A stretch of DNA of 64,000 nucleotides from Agarophyton chilense (GCA_030374765.1 JARGXX010000123.1:1-64000); one strand, 5' to 3'; shown: positions 43,402 to 55,102, numbered from the stretch's first letter. Numbers and translations are program-made. Notes: a model not told the origin generated them from the letters alone.

Positions 43402-45505
43402 TTGGATTTCTTCGGAATTGCGAAAACGAAGACCCAGTCTAGTACTGGTGCCCAGGGTCCTTCAGACCCACATCCCCGACCGAGGCTCGCATCATCTACA
43501 GAAGCCGGAGAGCGACTATACCGTCAGGCGATGACGCGCTCTTGTTTGTTGACCGATAGACGAGATCTCTCGGATGTACCCACGCCCGTGGAGTTTGCTA
43601 TTTAGCCAGGCACGGATGCAGATGGTTCTCATAATGAACCTAGAGACCAACAGGTCGGAACCCTTACTGGAGAAAATGATTTACGCGCTCAGGTGCATAG
43701 TGCCAAATTTGAGTCAAACGCCTATCGTGAGCGAATCATTGGATTGGAATTGCAGATGGCCATCATTACAGAAGAAGTCGAGCGCTTGCGCCGAGAACAA
43801 GGCGTACTCGCTCGTCGAGAAGAAAGGGACCCGATGATCGCGGTTTTGAGAAACCTGCGAGAGGATTTGAACCAAGTAATTGAAAGGCATGGTAATGCTC
43901 CGGAGGCTTTACCGGGCCTGACCGTTGACGTGGACGAAATTTTCACTCGAGTTAACCCTCTTCTGGAACGGCTGGAGGCAGTGGAGAATGCGCAGACTAC
44001 GGCTACCTAAGTCATGAAAGACGAAAATGATGTTTCCTTGAGGGGAGAGCGTTCGAAGAAATAGAAGCCAAGACGTCGCAAGAAGAGAAAGTCCCACCCG
44101 GACACTAGTGATAATTCATCAGGATCGGAGGATGAGGACTCCAGTGCTGACGAGTCTGATTCCTCGAATACGTCCACTGACGATGACAGTGATGATCATC
44201 ATCGTAGTTCCCGTTCTAAGAAGAGGAACAAGTCTTCTTGGCTATTAAGAAAGAAAGTTCCTAATTACAAGAGTCTCAGGCCACTTCCTTGTACGAATCC
44301 ATTTTATCGGAAAGTCCTGGACTACCGGTATTATCGTCTGAATAGAGGAGGAAAGAAGCGATCGGGTCGTGAAACCGCAAAGGTTGAGGATCACACTAGG
44401 CGGTTGAAGATTGGACTGAATGATCTATTCTTTGATTGAAAAAATCTCATTCTCGTTATCGAGTTCTTTACTCGTTTTTATTGCCAAGGCGGACACCTTA
44501 GAAATGAGTGGACCTAAAGCTTGGGTTTCAATACCACATTTCTTGACGGGTTTTGCGTCCGAGCAATATCGTTGCGTTTGCGGATCCCTGACCGCTGAAG
44601 ACGGAGGTGTGACATCCTGGCCAAAGGCAGTACAGTACTTACTGCGCAGCTACGCAACATCGAACGCAATCCGACAGGCTATCCTGGATCTTCGTGATGT
44701 GACCCAGAAACCTGGTGAGGGAGAAGCAGAGTACAGCTCGAGGCTTAACAGAATCGCCACACAAGACAAGATTACGTTTTTCATCGATAGCCTCGATCCT
44801 AACATCAAATCTCTAGTGGCTCGATTTCGAGAGAAGCATGAACGATCCCCATTTTTGGAGTTGTTTCTGTTTGCGCACGCTGAAGGTGACACGGTAAGAG
44901 CTCGCGGAGTTACACGGAACACCATAGCGCTTGGTGCATCTAAAGCAGAGAAAAGACGTAAACAAGCCACGAAACCCACTCGAAAGGTGTTGCACCTGGA
45001 ATCTCCAATGGACTCTCGAGAGTCGTCATTTGTCAGACACGATAACCAATTGCAACACGATGATAATCACCTTATGGACTCTTGGCACTCACCAGTGCCC
45101 ACAGAGGATCTACCTCCCTCAGAATCCCAGGAGGAAGAAGTTCGAATGGCTATGGAGGGCAGACGCCCAGTACCCCGTGCATACATGAAACCCCCGGAAG
45201 GAGGATTCAAGAATGAAAAACCTGTATGTGTGGACACGCCAATAGCGTCTCGATCACAACCAAGGTCGGGAGCACGCAGTAAAGCTTTAATATGCTATCA
45301 GTGCTATGGCCGTCATCATCAGTCTTCAGAACGTACCCTTGCTGCAAAGGATTTAGTTCGTGTCCTCACGATTCACGAGACTTTCTCAGAGGAGGAAAGA
45401 ACCCGAGTGGCAGCTGGTACCTACTGGAAGGTCAAAGGATTGCTTAGCTACCATCCTGGACGTCAATATGGAGCTTCAGTAATTGAAATCACTGAAGCAC
45501 CATAG
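43402..45505 (+). pseudogene. gag: Gag of element D
   Basis: The N-terminal part has a stop at 43603-43605. The same frame then continues at 43693-44010 with a coiled-coil-like stretch (EEVERLRREQGVLARREE). After a shift, a 361-codon frame (44420-45505) holds the capsid-like domain (QYLLRSYATSNAIRQAILDL, TFFIDSLDPNIKSLVARF), clearly homologous to the B gag. The zinc knuckle reads CYQCYGRHHQSSERT, lacking the final Cys. The three breaks argue against function. Confidence 0.75.
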
Positions 45506-45687
45506 GCTAATCCGCAAGTTGAAAGCAACGCTCCAAGGGCGAACGACCCGCCGAATTCGGGAAACTAAGTGAGGGATCCCCCAGGGGGCAGGCCCTATTC
45601 CATCGCGTAGAGCCGACCAGGGAGTACTCGCCTCCTTGTTCCGGCGCTTGTTAACCCAAGGTCCTGATCAGGACTCATCATCTTCCG

Positions 45688-46192
45688 TTGAGCCGATTGA
45701 ATCCGTCCGTTGGAAAGCGAGTACAGTTTGATTGTGAACTCAAACGTCCTTGGAAACGTTGTACTTGTCCGTCGAAACGGGAAAGCTTTATTATGATAAT
45801 GCAGAAGAGAAACTATAAAGCTTATGCCGACATCGGCTCGGACAAGGAATTACTGACCCGCCGCTCGACAGTTCTTGACACAGGCGCCGGGCCGAACTTT
45901 ATTCGAATATCCGAACTAGGACCCACCGATCAGGAACAAATTCGTCATGGTCCGTTGCCGGATATTTGAGATGCTAATAGGAATGCAGTGAGAACACTTG
46001 GAACAGTGTAGTTGCTCGTTCGACTCGAACACTTTTGGCGAAGGTGACGTTTATTGTCTGCAAATCACTGGCCGGACCAGTTGTTTTGGGGTGTGATTAC
46101 TGTGACAGATTTGTCGAAACAATCCGCCCCCGGAGTCGACTAATTACGTTAGACGATGGCTCGACAGTGCCTATAGTGAGAAGATCACCATG
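45688..46192 (+). pseudogene. Protease of element D
   Basis: VLDTGAGPNFIR with Asp codon at 45877-45879 marks a retropepsin. The frame ends at TGA 45967-45969; the remaining part (LGCDYCDRFVETI region near 46090-46125) is in another frame. It precedes RT as expected. Confidence 0.7.
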
Positions 46193-46238
46193 AAGATTCC
46201 CTAAAACTGCTCCACTTCAACCCTCAATTGAATACGAG

Positions 46239-47495
46239 TTGGCTCGTGGTCGTACATCACCAAGGATTCGTGTGTCAAAACCTACAGTGTTAAAGGCTCA
46301 ATCCCAAACCTGGGTACAAGTGATAACACAACGACACGGTCTCGTGGTAATCCAGCCTAATGCTGCCATGTACGAACATCGAGGACTTCTCGAAACGAAT
46401 GAAATTGCTCAAGTTGAACCGTACAAAACCTTCCGAATACTCATTAGTAACTTTACGGATAATGATTATCATTTACCAAGGAATCAGATCGTTGCAGCTG
46501 CTCTGTTGCACCCAATCGCAATGGTTCCGACTCATGTCTCTACCACAGAAGTGCTAGGGTTAACTGATGTGTCAGACGAATCATCTGGCGTACATGAAGG
46601 TTCTCGAGAGCAGTCGCAACCGACAGAAGAACAGAAGGACCCAGATAACCTGGTAGAAGAGCTAGTTCTCGAGAATGTTCCCGGAAGATATAAGGAAAGA
46701 ATCAAACAAATTTTGAAAAAGTATGCCGCTATGTGGAGTAGAAAACCAGGAGAGACATCCGCCACAGAACATCATATTGATGTTATTCCGGGATCTCGTC
46801 CCATTTCTCAGCCACCTTACAAAGCAGGACCGCGAACTCGTCAGATCGAGGAGGACAATGTGGCCAAAATGCTCGAAGCGGGAGTAATAGAAGCAGCACA
46901 ATCTGCTTGGGCTTTACCTGTGGTGTTAGTCCCAAAACCTGATGGTTCTTCGCGATTCTGTGTCGACTACCGGAAACTCAATGCAGTTACGATATGGAAT
47001 ACATATTCAATGCCTCGCATGGACGAGTTTATCGACAGCTTAGGCAATGCGAACGTGTTCACCACGCTTGACGCCGACAATGGCTATTGGCAGGTTCCAG
47101 TAGCCGAAAAAGATCAGGGTAAGACTGCATTTGTGTCATACGCTGGACTATACCGTTTCAAGCGGATGCCTTTTGGACTAATCAATGCTCCGGCAACTTT
47201 CCAGCGCGCCCTGGACATATTACTCTCGAAGTATAAATGGAAAACATGTCTAGTCTATTTGGACGATGTAATTATCTTCTCTCCAGATATGGAAAGTCAT
47301 ATGCGACATGTAGAGGAGATCTTAAAGGCGTTGCAGACAGCAGCTATAACTTTGAAGTTTCAGAAATGCGAGTGGTTCGCTAATACTGTGAAGTATTTGG
47401 GCCACATAATTAGGCCCGGTCAGCTTGCAATTCATAAATCTCAGACAGCGGCAGTCCGCGAATCGCAACCACCGTCCTCACAGACTCAATTTTGA
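46239..47495 (+). CDS. Reverse transcriptase of element D (intact catalytic box)
   Basis: The 418-codon frame runs from the protease-RT linker (YAAMWSRKPGETSATEHHID) through the RT fingers and palm: LVPKPDGSSRFCVDYRKLNA, FTTLDADNGYWQVPVA, RMPFGLINAPATFQRALD, and the catalytic YLDD in LVYLDDVIIFSPD. It continues to the thumb (LGHIIRPGQL). It stops at TGA 47493-47495, and RNase H resumes 12 bp later. Apart from that stop the RT looks complete. It is the best-preserved polymerase in the window. It is listed as a frame within a degenerate element and not as a proven active gene. Confidence 0.75.
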   Translation: MARGRTSPRIRVSKPTVLKAQSQTWVQVITQRHGLVVIQPNAAMYEHRGLLETNEIAQVEPYKTFRILISNFTDNDYHLPRNQIVAAALLHPIAMVPTHVSTTEVLGLTDVSDESSGVHEGSREQSQPTEEQKDPDNLVEELVLENVPGRYKERIKQILKKYAAMWSRKPGETSATEHHIDVIPGSRPISQPPYKAGPRTRQIEEDNVAKMLEAGVIEAAQSAWALPVVLVPKPDGSSRFCVDYRKLNAVTIWNTYSMPRMDEFIDSLGNANVFTTLDADNGYWQVPVAEKDQGKTAFVSYAGLYRFKRMPFGLINAPATFQRALDILLSKYKWKTCLVYLDDVIIFSPDMESHMRHVEEILKALQTAAITLKFQKCEWFANTVKYLGHIIRPGQLAIHKSQTAAVRESQPPSSQTQF

Positions 47496-47507
47496 TCCTT
47501 CCTTGGA

Positions 47508-48161
47508 TTGTGTAACGTCTACAGACGATTCATACCGCGCTACTCGCACATTACAGCTCCACTGAACGCATTGTTGCGTAAAGGACGGCCTGTTAATCTC
47601 AAGGATTTCGGACCCGCCGACCACGAAGCCTTCAAGACTTTGAAGACAAAACTCGTCACAGCCCCAATCTTGGCATTGCCCACACCTAACCTACTCTATT
47701 CTTTGGATACCGACTCCAGTGAGTATCAGGTAGGGTGCGCCCTTTTTCAGACCCATCCGGACGGACAGAGGAAACCAATCGGTTACTGGTCACGAACGCT
47801 CAACGCTGCAGAGAAGAACTACTCCGTATCAGAAAAGGAATGCCTTGCCGTGGTGTGGGCGCTGACTACTTTACGACCCTATCTCCAGGGAGAAACGTTT
47901 ACCATCCATACGGATCATTCGTCCCTACGATGGTTATTATCAATGACAGACCCCTCCGGGAGATTAACACGTTGGCGCTTACGACTATCTGCATTCGATT
48001 TAGAAGTTAAATATAAGAAGGGACTGGATAACATACAGGCCGACGCTTTATCGCGGTTGAAAACTTTAGGGGAAACCGAAGGAGAAATCGATGACGATTT
48101 ACAGTGTTTCTCAATGGAGATGAACAAAGATGAAACGAAACTTGAACATCAAGAAGATTAA
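47508..48161 (+). CDS. RNase H of element D
   Basis: The frame begins with RT connection sequence (CNVYRRFIPRYSHITAPL). It then has the RNase H acids in LYSLDTDSSEYQVGCALFQ, EKECLAVVWAL, TIHTDHSSLRWLL and QADALSRL. It removes the RNA template strand during reverse transcription. The frame ends at TAA 48159-48161 and is otherwise unbroken. Confidence 0.75.
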   Translation: MCNVYRRFIPRYSHITAPLNALLRKGRPVNLKDFGPADHEAFKTLKTKLVTAPILALPTPNLLYSLDTDSSEYQVGCALFQTHPDGQRKPIGYWSRTLNAAEKNYSVSEKECLAVVWALTTLRPYLQGETFTIHTDHSSLRWLLSMTDPSGRLTRWRLRLSAFDLEVKYKKGLDNIQADALSRLKTLGETEGEIDDDLQCFSMEMNKDETKLEHQED

Positions 48162-48284
48162 GGGGACTACTCCCAATTGGACCCTCTAATGGCATCCCAC
48201 GGAACTGAATCTCCTGATCAACTCGAGCGTATCTCGATCACTGAGCTCTGAAATGAGCAACTCACAGATAACTTCTGTACAGCG

Positions 48285-49469
48285 ATGCGCTCTCGTCTTA
48301 ACGGGGGGGAGGAGTTGCCCTTTACGCTCGATTTACGAGGTATATTGCTCAGACATGTCGAGCAGCATGATCAGATCGTGGTTCCGCACGCTTTGAAGGG
48401 TCGTGTACTCTACCTGGTCCATTATGCGAAGCTATCTGGACGCCCAGGAAAAACAAGGTTGTTTATGACACTAAGAAGGGACTTCTATTGGCCAACGTTG
48501 GCAATGGACTGCCATGCTACGGTAAAGTTATGCCGAACTTGTGCAATGAATCGAGTGAAACTATATAAGAAGAAGAAAAAGATGACCCTATTACCGGGGA
48601 AGGCGCCTCTACAATTCGCCCGAATCGACATACTTGGAGAGCTATTTCGTTCCGATCAAGGATATCGCTATCTATTGGTAATTACGGATCGATTCTCCAA
48701 ACTTGTACGGACTGTACTGTTGAAGAGGATAACCGCCTCGGTAGTAGCTCAGGCTTTCATCAAACACTGGGTGTATGTGTACGGACCGCCGGAAGTGCTG
48801 CTATCAGATAATGGAAAACAGTTTGCTGCTAAGTTCTTTCAGAACGTATGCCGAACATTAGGTATCAAGAACGTGTTTACCACGACCTATCATTAACAGT
48901 GTAATGGTCAGGTGGAACGCTACAACCGTACGTTATTAGCCGCTCTTCGGCATTCCATCTTGGATCACCCGAAGGAGTGGGACATGTACACAGACACACT
49001 CTGTTACGCGTACAACACGCAAGTGCATACGTCCACAAAGGCAGCACCTTTTCATCTCGTCATATCATGTAGCCCACCGTCACTACCTCTTAGGTTGGAC
49101 AAAGTCGAAGAAGACAAGCCGACACCGGCGAAGAACCATCTAAGGTATAGAAATGACCTGATGTTAAGGACAGAGCAAGCGGCTCGAGAATTGGCAAAAA
49201 CGAAAGCGCGTTACAAACGTGATTCGGACGCCCGACGGTGTACACAGTTGTCAGATCTCCGGGTAGGTGGATACACGTTTGTTCGCGTGGAACGACCTGG
49301 AAAACAGGATGGACCACGTCACAAATTGCTACCGGTAACATCCGGGCCTTTCAAGGTAATGGATCTCACCGATGAAACAGTAGTCCTGAAGACAGGAGAG
49401 GACGGTGAACGATTTTCGCGCGATCGTGTTGAAACCGCACCAGACAACTCGGAACCCCAGGAAACTTAA
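48285..49469 (+). pseudogene. Integrase of element D (one internal stop)
   Basis: Zinc arm, catalytic core and C-terminal domain are present. The CxxC pair lies in CRTCAM. The catalytic acids are in FARIDILGE, LLSDNGKQF and NGQVERYNRT. A TAA at 48894-48896 interrupts the sequence just before the third acid; the frame resumes at 48912. A GPY/F-type end (SGPFKVMDL) follows near 49350. One stop is the only defect seen. Confidence 0.78.
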
Positions 49470-49532
49470 AAAGAAAGCACTGTTTATCAGCAGGAACGGG
49501 AGCTCCCCGTTGACGTAGACAACCCGCCTCCC

Positions 49533-50414
49533 GTGTCACACGGCGCTGACACGGCTCGTGATCTCCCGCTGCGCGGCAGTACAGTGGCATCCCACGGCAA
49601 TTCTCCGAAAATTCTGAATAAGCCCCGTGGAAAGAGCCAGCAATATGGTACGACCACAGTACCTGAAGACAGGAAAGATATTTTCAAATTTGGTCCAATT
49701 GGATCCGGTCCAGAAGTCGCTGCACATACGCCATCACCCTTTCAAGTTGAACAGTCAAGTGGAACGCCACTCGCTGAGCGATCGCGCATGTCCGCCGACC
49801 AAAGAGAATAAGGCGAAGATGAAGCTAAACCTCCATTAGTTGTGGAGGCACCTGCGGCCGAACCCTCGAAGAAGAAGCCCAGATTGGCTCAGAACCCTGA
49901 GAAGGACAGACAGAACAAGGACCGTGAAGAAAAACGGATAACCGTAGACCCAACGACTGTGCAGTCAGCAGACGAGAACGACGCTACAGGGGCACAAAAA
50001 GGCCCTCAGCTGTCCGAAAAGACTACGCAGGTTCAACCTGAAGATATAGGGAGTTCCCAAGCGCTCTCTTGGGAGGTTCAAGGAAACGAGAACGTTGTCA
50101 TATCCCGTAAGGATTCAACGCGTTCGTTTGTCAGACGGTATAAGCCGGTGAACTGGAACCTCGTGCCATCCGCCTAAACGTTGGAAAATGCCCAGGAATA
50201 AGTCATAGATCGCATCATCGATCACGGCGAAGAAGAAGACACCTACAGACTACTGTATCGTATCCGTTGGTACAGATTTCCTCCGGAAGCCAATACGTGG
50301 GAGCCTATAACTCATATTCCGCGCTGGCAGGTTGTGCGTTATCATCGTCGCATTCGACTACAACTCCCTGCAGAGATCGACACCGCGATGATGGGCTTTC
50401 TAGACGCGATTTAG
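49533..50414 (+). pseudogene. Integrase tail and chromodomain of element D
   Basis: A Glu/Lys/Pro-rich linker (49842-50177) leads to a chromodomain at 50202-50414: VIDRIIDHGEEEDTYRL, YRIRWYRF, then NTWEPITHIPRWQVVRYHRR with the WEP motif. Two in-frame stops (50175-50177 and 50199-50201) separate linker and chromodomain. The domain itself is intact. Confidence 0.75.
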
Positions 50415-50845
50415 CGGAGCGAGTGCTAATCTTCTTTCCCTTGCGAAGAAGGATGTAAGAGGAGAAGAGGAGAAGACTCGAGAAGAAGAAGAAGAAGAAG
50501 TACTTAGGGAAACGTGAAGTCACGGAGACAGAAGAATTTGGTTTACATTATATTAGAAGGATGTGAGAGAAGATGACGAGAAGACTCGAGAAGAAGAAGA
50601 AGTACGTAGAGAAACGTGAAGTCAAGGAGACAGAAGAATTTGGTTTATGTTATCGCCTCTATGGTGTTGAAAACCTCTAACGGTCAACGTACTTACCCGC
50701 GGGTATGATTATTCAGCATAGCGGTAAGATCAGCACGATCGCCTTGCAGGTGTGGTTCGGGGAAACCTGTGTCTAAGGGGAATTGTCTCAACGATGCCAA
50801 AAAGGGATCCTCTGCATCGCTCGGTTGTTGGGCGAGCCCATGAAG

Positions 50846-51872
50846 TTATCCCATCGACAGGTTGACACCCGATGTTGTAGCCGTTGGTACCGAAGCAGTC
50901 GTCACAGGCGCAGTACCGAATAGTTCGGGTTCATCCTCGAAATCGAGTTCTGCGTCAGCACCTGGAGCTTGTTCATACTCCTGATCTGCAAACTTAGAAG
51001 GTGTGGACTCGTACACATATCCAGTGCGCTGAATTGGAGGCCACTCTCTAGGATTCGCACGAAGGTCACGAGCCTGATGAGACGTGATTATCTGGTTGGA
51101 CCAGGGAATGTACCAGACAAAATCTCCAGCATTAGCTGTGCGTCCCGGCGAATGATCTCGATGGCGCACCCTTGTGCCTCTAGCTGATTCCTCCAATGGA
51201 GCCCCATACCGGTCGATACTGTCGATCAAGTCTACTAAGAGTAGGAACTCGTCATAATTGGCACGGGACCCCAACACAAGGGAAAGATCGAGTTGTCTCG
51301 CATATCTCCGCGCTGTTGGCGACATGTACCAAACCCGATAGGTATCGTATGCATCCCAGAGGATACACGCTGCCATCTTGGAAATAAAATCGGAGAACAC
51401 GACCGTCCAGTATCCCGAGAACGGGTCGTTGATCAACGCGGATCCGATATAGGTTATGGCAGGGGGAAGCTCCACTGGACATTCACGAGGGCTCTCGATC
51501 TCCACCTTATGTTCTGGCAGCGCAGCATAGCGTCCGACGCGAGCATGCCGCCTCACTCGATCAATCTCGATCATCTGGTATGCAGCCAGGTACCCCAAGC
51601 GGGATCTCGTACGTCGCTCCCAACGAGGATAATCCCAAAAAGAAATGTCTCTCTTGTGGAGGAAGCGGAACTCCGCACGGAGCAAGGGCCGGCGAAAGCA
51701 GAGTGCCGCGTTGCGTACATCGCGAAAGCCGCGCCATTAGTCGACGTCGACTTCGTATAAGGTCTTGATGTACGAGTATCCTTCGCCATTCGTGCGAGCC
51801 ATCCAGGGATCCTGATTCCAATCTCCAGTGAGAACGACCGTGCTAATGAACCGGTGCAGACGCTGGTATATC
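50846..51872 (-). pseudogene. Antisense ORF of element D, C-terminal part
   Basis: On the minus strand this frame continues the N-terminal part at 52761-53268 once the solo LTR is disregarded. It contains VVLTGDWNQDPW, then TAA (51737-51739), then WRGFRDVRNAALCFRRPL and AEFRF, which match the second part of the B antisense frame. It goes on for more than 250 open codons to TAA 50846-50848 and ends in an acidic tail (DAELDFEDEPELF). No known domain, signal or membrane segment. The length of open frame and the match to B show that this was a protein-coding gene. Confidence 0.65.
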
Positions 51873-52760
51873 TGTAGGACAACGCTTGGAACGGAGACAC
51901 TACGAAGATGTTCGGGATCTTCCTCTCTTGAGAGACACGCCTCAGGCGGAGGAGACGCATCCCAGCGGAGCACAGAATCAGAGCCACTCTGGAAAGGCAC
52001 GATGGAGTCGGGTGTAAGACTGAGGCCAATCCGGCGGGATATACCTAGAGTGTTTAGGTGAGCACGGCACAGTCCGGGGTGTGACCAATCCTATGCGGGG
52101 CGGTACCACGGCGATTGTCGGAAAAGGAGCGAGGAAACACTCGTATGAGGTGGACGAGCGAGGTGGGTGGTGCGGCCACTCACGAGAGCCAAAAAGGAGA
52201 ACAAGAGGAAAACGGGGGCGAAACCCTATACAGGGGCGAGACCACGACAAGTGTCGGCGATTAAATATGAACCCACGGTGGTGGTAGCACTCTGGTCGAC
52301 AGAGGGGTGGATGAACTAACGTGCGACGGGCGCTCACGCAGTATGCGGTGAAGACGCGCCGAAGGCGAAAAGTTCAGAGCCAAGACTCCCTCCTTGGGAT
52401 CTCCCAAGAGGGTCTTTACTGGGGAGCAGTGCTCAAACTTCTAAGTAGTGTGGCGCGCGGCCCCTGACAGTGGGCGCGCGACCGAAAAATAGACACTAAA
52501 TAGCGATATCGTAGCCAAATAAATACTAAAAATTACTAAATATTACTAACCATTAGGTAGAATCCGGGCCACGTGTGGCACGCCTCGTACTCGAGCGTTG
52601 GCATCCGTGCAGTCTACGTGTTCCACCCGTGTGCACTTCCGGTCCTAACCGGCCGTCAGCACGCAATAGCGGTATAGCTTGTCTTAGACCAAGCTAGTCC
52701 TTAAGCGAGCGAACTTCCTAAGTCCTGCGAAAAAACCCCCTTGAAGGGCATTGTCCTTCA
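51873..52760 (-). repeat. Solo LTR of the element B superfamily, inserted in element D (888 bp)
   Basis: On the minus strand it reads from TGAAGGACAATGCCC to ...TTGTCCTACA, close to the ends of the B LTR (TGAAGAGCAACG...TTGTCCTACA). A perfect 5-bp duplication, atatc, flanks it at 51868-51872 and 52761-52765. No internal element sequence remains, so LTR-LTR recombination is the likely history. It splits the antisense ORF of D. Confidence 0.88.
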
Positions 52761-53268
52761 ATATCATCTTGGTGAACCGAGCTCGGGCTTCGTCCATACT
52801 TTCATTGATATACCGGGCAATCGCGTTATCTGGCGAAGCGCAGTGAGTAAGCCAATAGTGGCTGCGGATAGCCGCATACGGAAGGCCATCGGGAAAATAA
52901 CCGCTGAAGACGTATCGGTTGATCAACGCGTCATCGCGAAGAGCGACTAGGTCAAACCAGGGAGCCTGCGCGAAGAGGTCAGCGTCGTCGAGAGGGTCTT
53001 GTCCCACCAAGTCCGCGGTTTGTGGATAGCTGCGTTGAGCCCGACGAGACGGCGCTCGAATGATCCCAGCGGAGGATATATAAGCCGCACTCGACATCAC
53101 ACCTGAAGCCGAAGGCGGTAAGGGAAAGGAGTGGAAACCCACGCGAGGAGCCCGTATTGATGGGAAGGGAGAAGGCACCGCAGCTTGCAAATCGAAGCCA
53201 TTTCTGGCGTAAGGACCCTCGGAGGGTACGTCTTCGTTGTTGGAGTTGTGCGGCGCGCATGAGTTCAT
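52761..53268 (-). pseudogene. Antisense ORF of element D, N-terminal part
   Basis: The ATG at 53266-53268 opens MNSCAPHNSNNEDVPS, 124 bp inside the 3' LTR. It holds TADLVGQDP, APWFDLVALRDDALINRY and a helical stretch (IARYINESMDEARARFTK) that align with the B antisense frame. The frame runs into the solo LTR at 52760. Span from start to final stop is 2423 bp; minus 893 bp for LTR plus one duplication it is 1530 bp, exactly 510 codons, with one internal TAA. Function unknown. Confidence 0.68.
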
Positions 53269-53391
53269 CGCTGAGCAAGTCGAAACAGATGGTACTTTCG
53301 TGGAGACAAGGAAATTTCGGAAGGCCGATGCATGCTACGGTATATAAAGACGTCTTGCGTCGCCGGTGCTTCGTGCTGAACGGGAGGGATG

Positions 53392-54007
53392 TGTAGTATT
53401 CTTCACTGTCGGAATGCCGATGGAAGATTTTTTGGCTAAGTATGAGGATACCCATAAGTGAGTGCAACGGCTAGGATGAAGTTGTGACACGGAACCCGCA
53501 GATGGTCCGTGAGGTGGTATGTTACACGTGGTACTTCGGCCTGCCACGTCGCATCCGATTCGACCCTTTGTGGGGAAATATCGGATTGGCAACGGCGCAA
53601 CTACTGTAGTGGATGGCCACGTAGAAACCATTATCCCGTATTGTAGACGGGTTAATCGGCCAACCAAGTTTACATGTACATATTATTATGTGCGGCGCTC
53701 ACCCCTGTGCACAGTACTTAAGGCACAGAGGGGAGCGCCGACTCCAGAGTAAAGGAGATAACAAACGAGTTCACAACTATCTTGTTCCTTGTTCAGGATT
53801 CCTTCACCGGAGGTCCGGACAAGCTACAGCAAGAAGTTGTTCGTTCCATAGTACCAACTACCCTCATTCATGAGTGGGGCCTTACAACCTCTATTATAGA
53901 TCACTAGTGTTGTGCTCTACCACACCTTCCCCTTAGCCGCAAGCACCTATTCGGCAGTCCCAAACACTTTCGCAGGTGTCTGCTCTCTCTCTAGAGCGGA
54001 TATTACA
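53392..54007 (+). repeat. 3' LTR of element D (616 bp)
   Basis: Begins tgtagtattc and ends gatattaca. A purine-rich tract (aacgggaggga) precedes it. It differs from the 5' LTR at many positions. Confidence 0.9.
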
Positions 54008-54774
54008 TTATCTCAATATTGTTATATCCAAGCCACTCTTTTGTGTATTTTGACCAGTGTATGACAGCATTTTCCTGCTGAAAAATCAAGCTTTCACTAT
54101 TAACCTTTGAGGATAGCGGAAGCGAATAGTTTTCCAAAGTATTGCAATACTTTTTGGAATCTTGATTTCCAACCAACACAACTAAGTTACTGTAACCATC
54201 TTCGCAAAACGCACCCCAAAATATAACTCCTCCCCCAACAGCTTGTCACCTAGAATAGACTTTTTTTTCCTTTCTTGGATCATGCTAGTAGTAGTGAAAT
54301 TTATCCGAGCCATCCTAGTTAATTTTGTTTTCATCAGAAAATATAACCTCAGACAATTGAGCAATCGAAAACCCATGAAATTTAAGTACCCACTCTACTC
54401 TTCCTTGAACATGTCTCGGAATCAATTCAGGTCCTTTTTTTTATCTTAATGTACTTCAAAGTTGTAGATTCATTCAATACCTGTTGCACACGCCGAGTAG
54501 TCACAGGTAAATTGAGATAATTTTTTAGTTTTGATGCATAATATTTTTCTCTTGCTGCTTCGCGGAAAAGAAGTCGGTGAGATTTTTTATATAACTTACA
54601 ATTGTTATTTGTGTTGTAGTTCTTTCTGTATTCTTTTCTATTCTTGACATAAGCTGCGACAACTTTTCGGCTTTGCTATGTCTTCTTGGCGATTTTGCTG
54701 AAAGAAAAATTTTCCTTAAAAAGACCATCAATGCAACCTTTTTCTTCGGGTGTCAGGCACGGTTTTTTACTCAT
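54008..54774 (-). pseudogene. Tc1/mariner transposase pseudogene
   Basis: From the ATG at 54772-54774 the frame reads MSKKPCLTPEEKGCIDGLF, a helix-turn-helix start, with a stop after SKIAKKT. After a shift, VIFSDENKIN carries the first catalytic Asp. A later segment has FQQENAVIHWSKYTKEWL, where the second catalytic residue, normally Asp in DNA, reads Glu. Several stops and shifts are present. The C-terminus is cut off at 54008. Confidence 0.65.
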
Positions 54775-55075
54775 TCTAGGCTGCGTGAAGAACTAGAAGT
54801 TACGAAGAAGATGAAAACTATGCTTTTAAGTTAGTTTTCTTTCTCTTTTGACAGAACGTTTGATTATAAAGGTCATTAAAACTTTTTGTTCTATTCTAAT
54901 TTCGTGGTCTGAGTTACCGTTTCTCATTCACTTGGATAAAAAACCCACTCGTTTGGTTTCTTTTTTTTTCCCGTTACAGTACAGTAGCGTGTGGGTAAAT
55001 ATGAATGGATCAAGCTCCAAACTGACCGAGAAAATGGAAAAACATGGGGGTGTTCTATTCTAATTTCGGTCACTG
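54008..55075 (-). mobile_element. Tc1/mariner transposon remnant
   Basis: The right end is marked by tacagtg on the minus strand next to TA (55076-55077). The first 35 bp or so (55041-55075) form a terminal repeat, and its core tgttctattctaatttcg recurs at 54887-54905. The left end is lost at the 54007 boundary with the element D LTR. Confidence 0.65.
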
Positions 55076-55102
55076 TATTTAGTATTTTCGTTTGCATTCT
55101 CT

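Larger units (their letters stand above)
42584..54007 (+). mobile_element. Element D: chromovirus with nested solo LTR
   Basis: LTRs at 42584-43201 and 53392-54007 share ends (tgtagtatt...ca) and most of their sequence, with many substitutions, so D is older than B. All domains from gag to chromodomain are present with few stops. No target duplication: the left flank ends agcgg (element E) and the right flank begins ttatc (mariner remnant). An 888-bp solo LTR lies inside in opposite orientation. Confidence 0.88.

Noticed and set aside
42584-54007. Target site duplication for element D
   Set aside because: Flanks agcgg and ttatc do not match within several bases either way.
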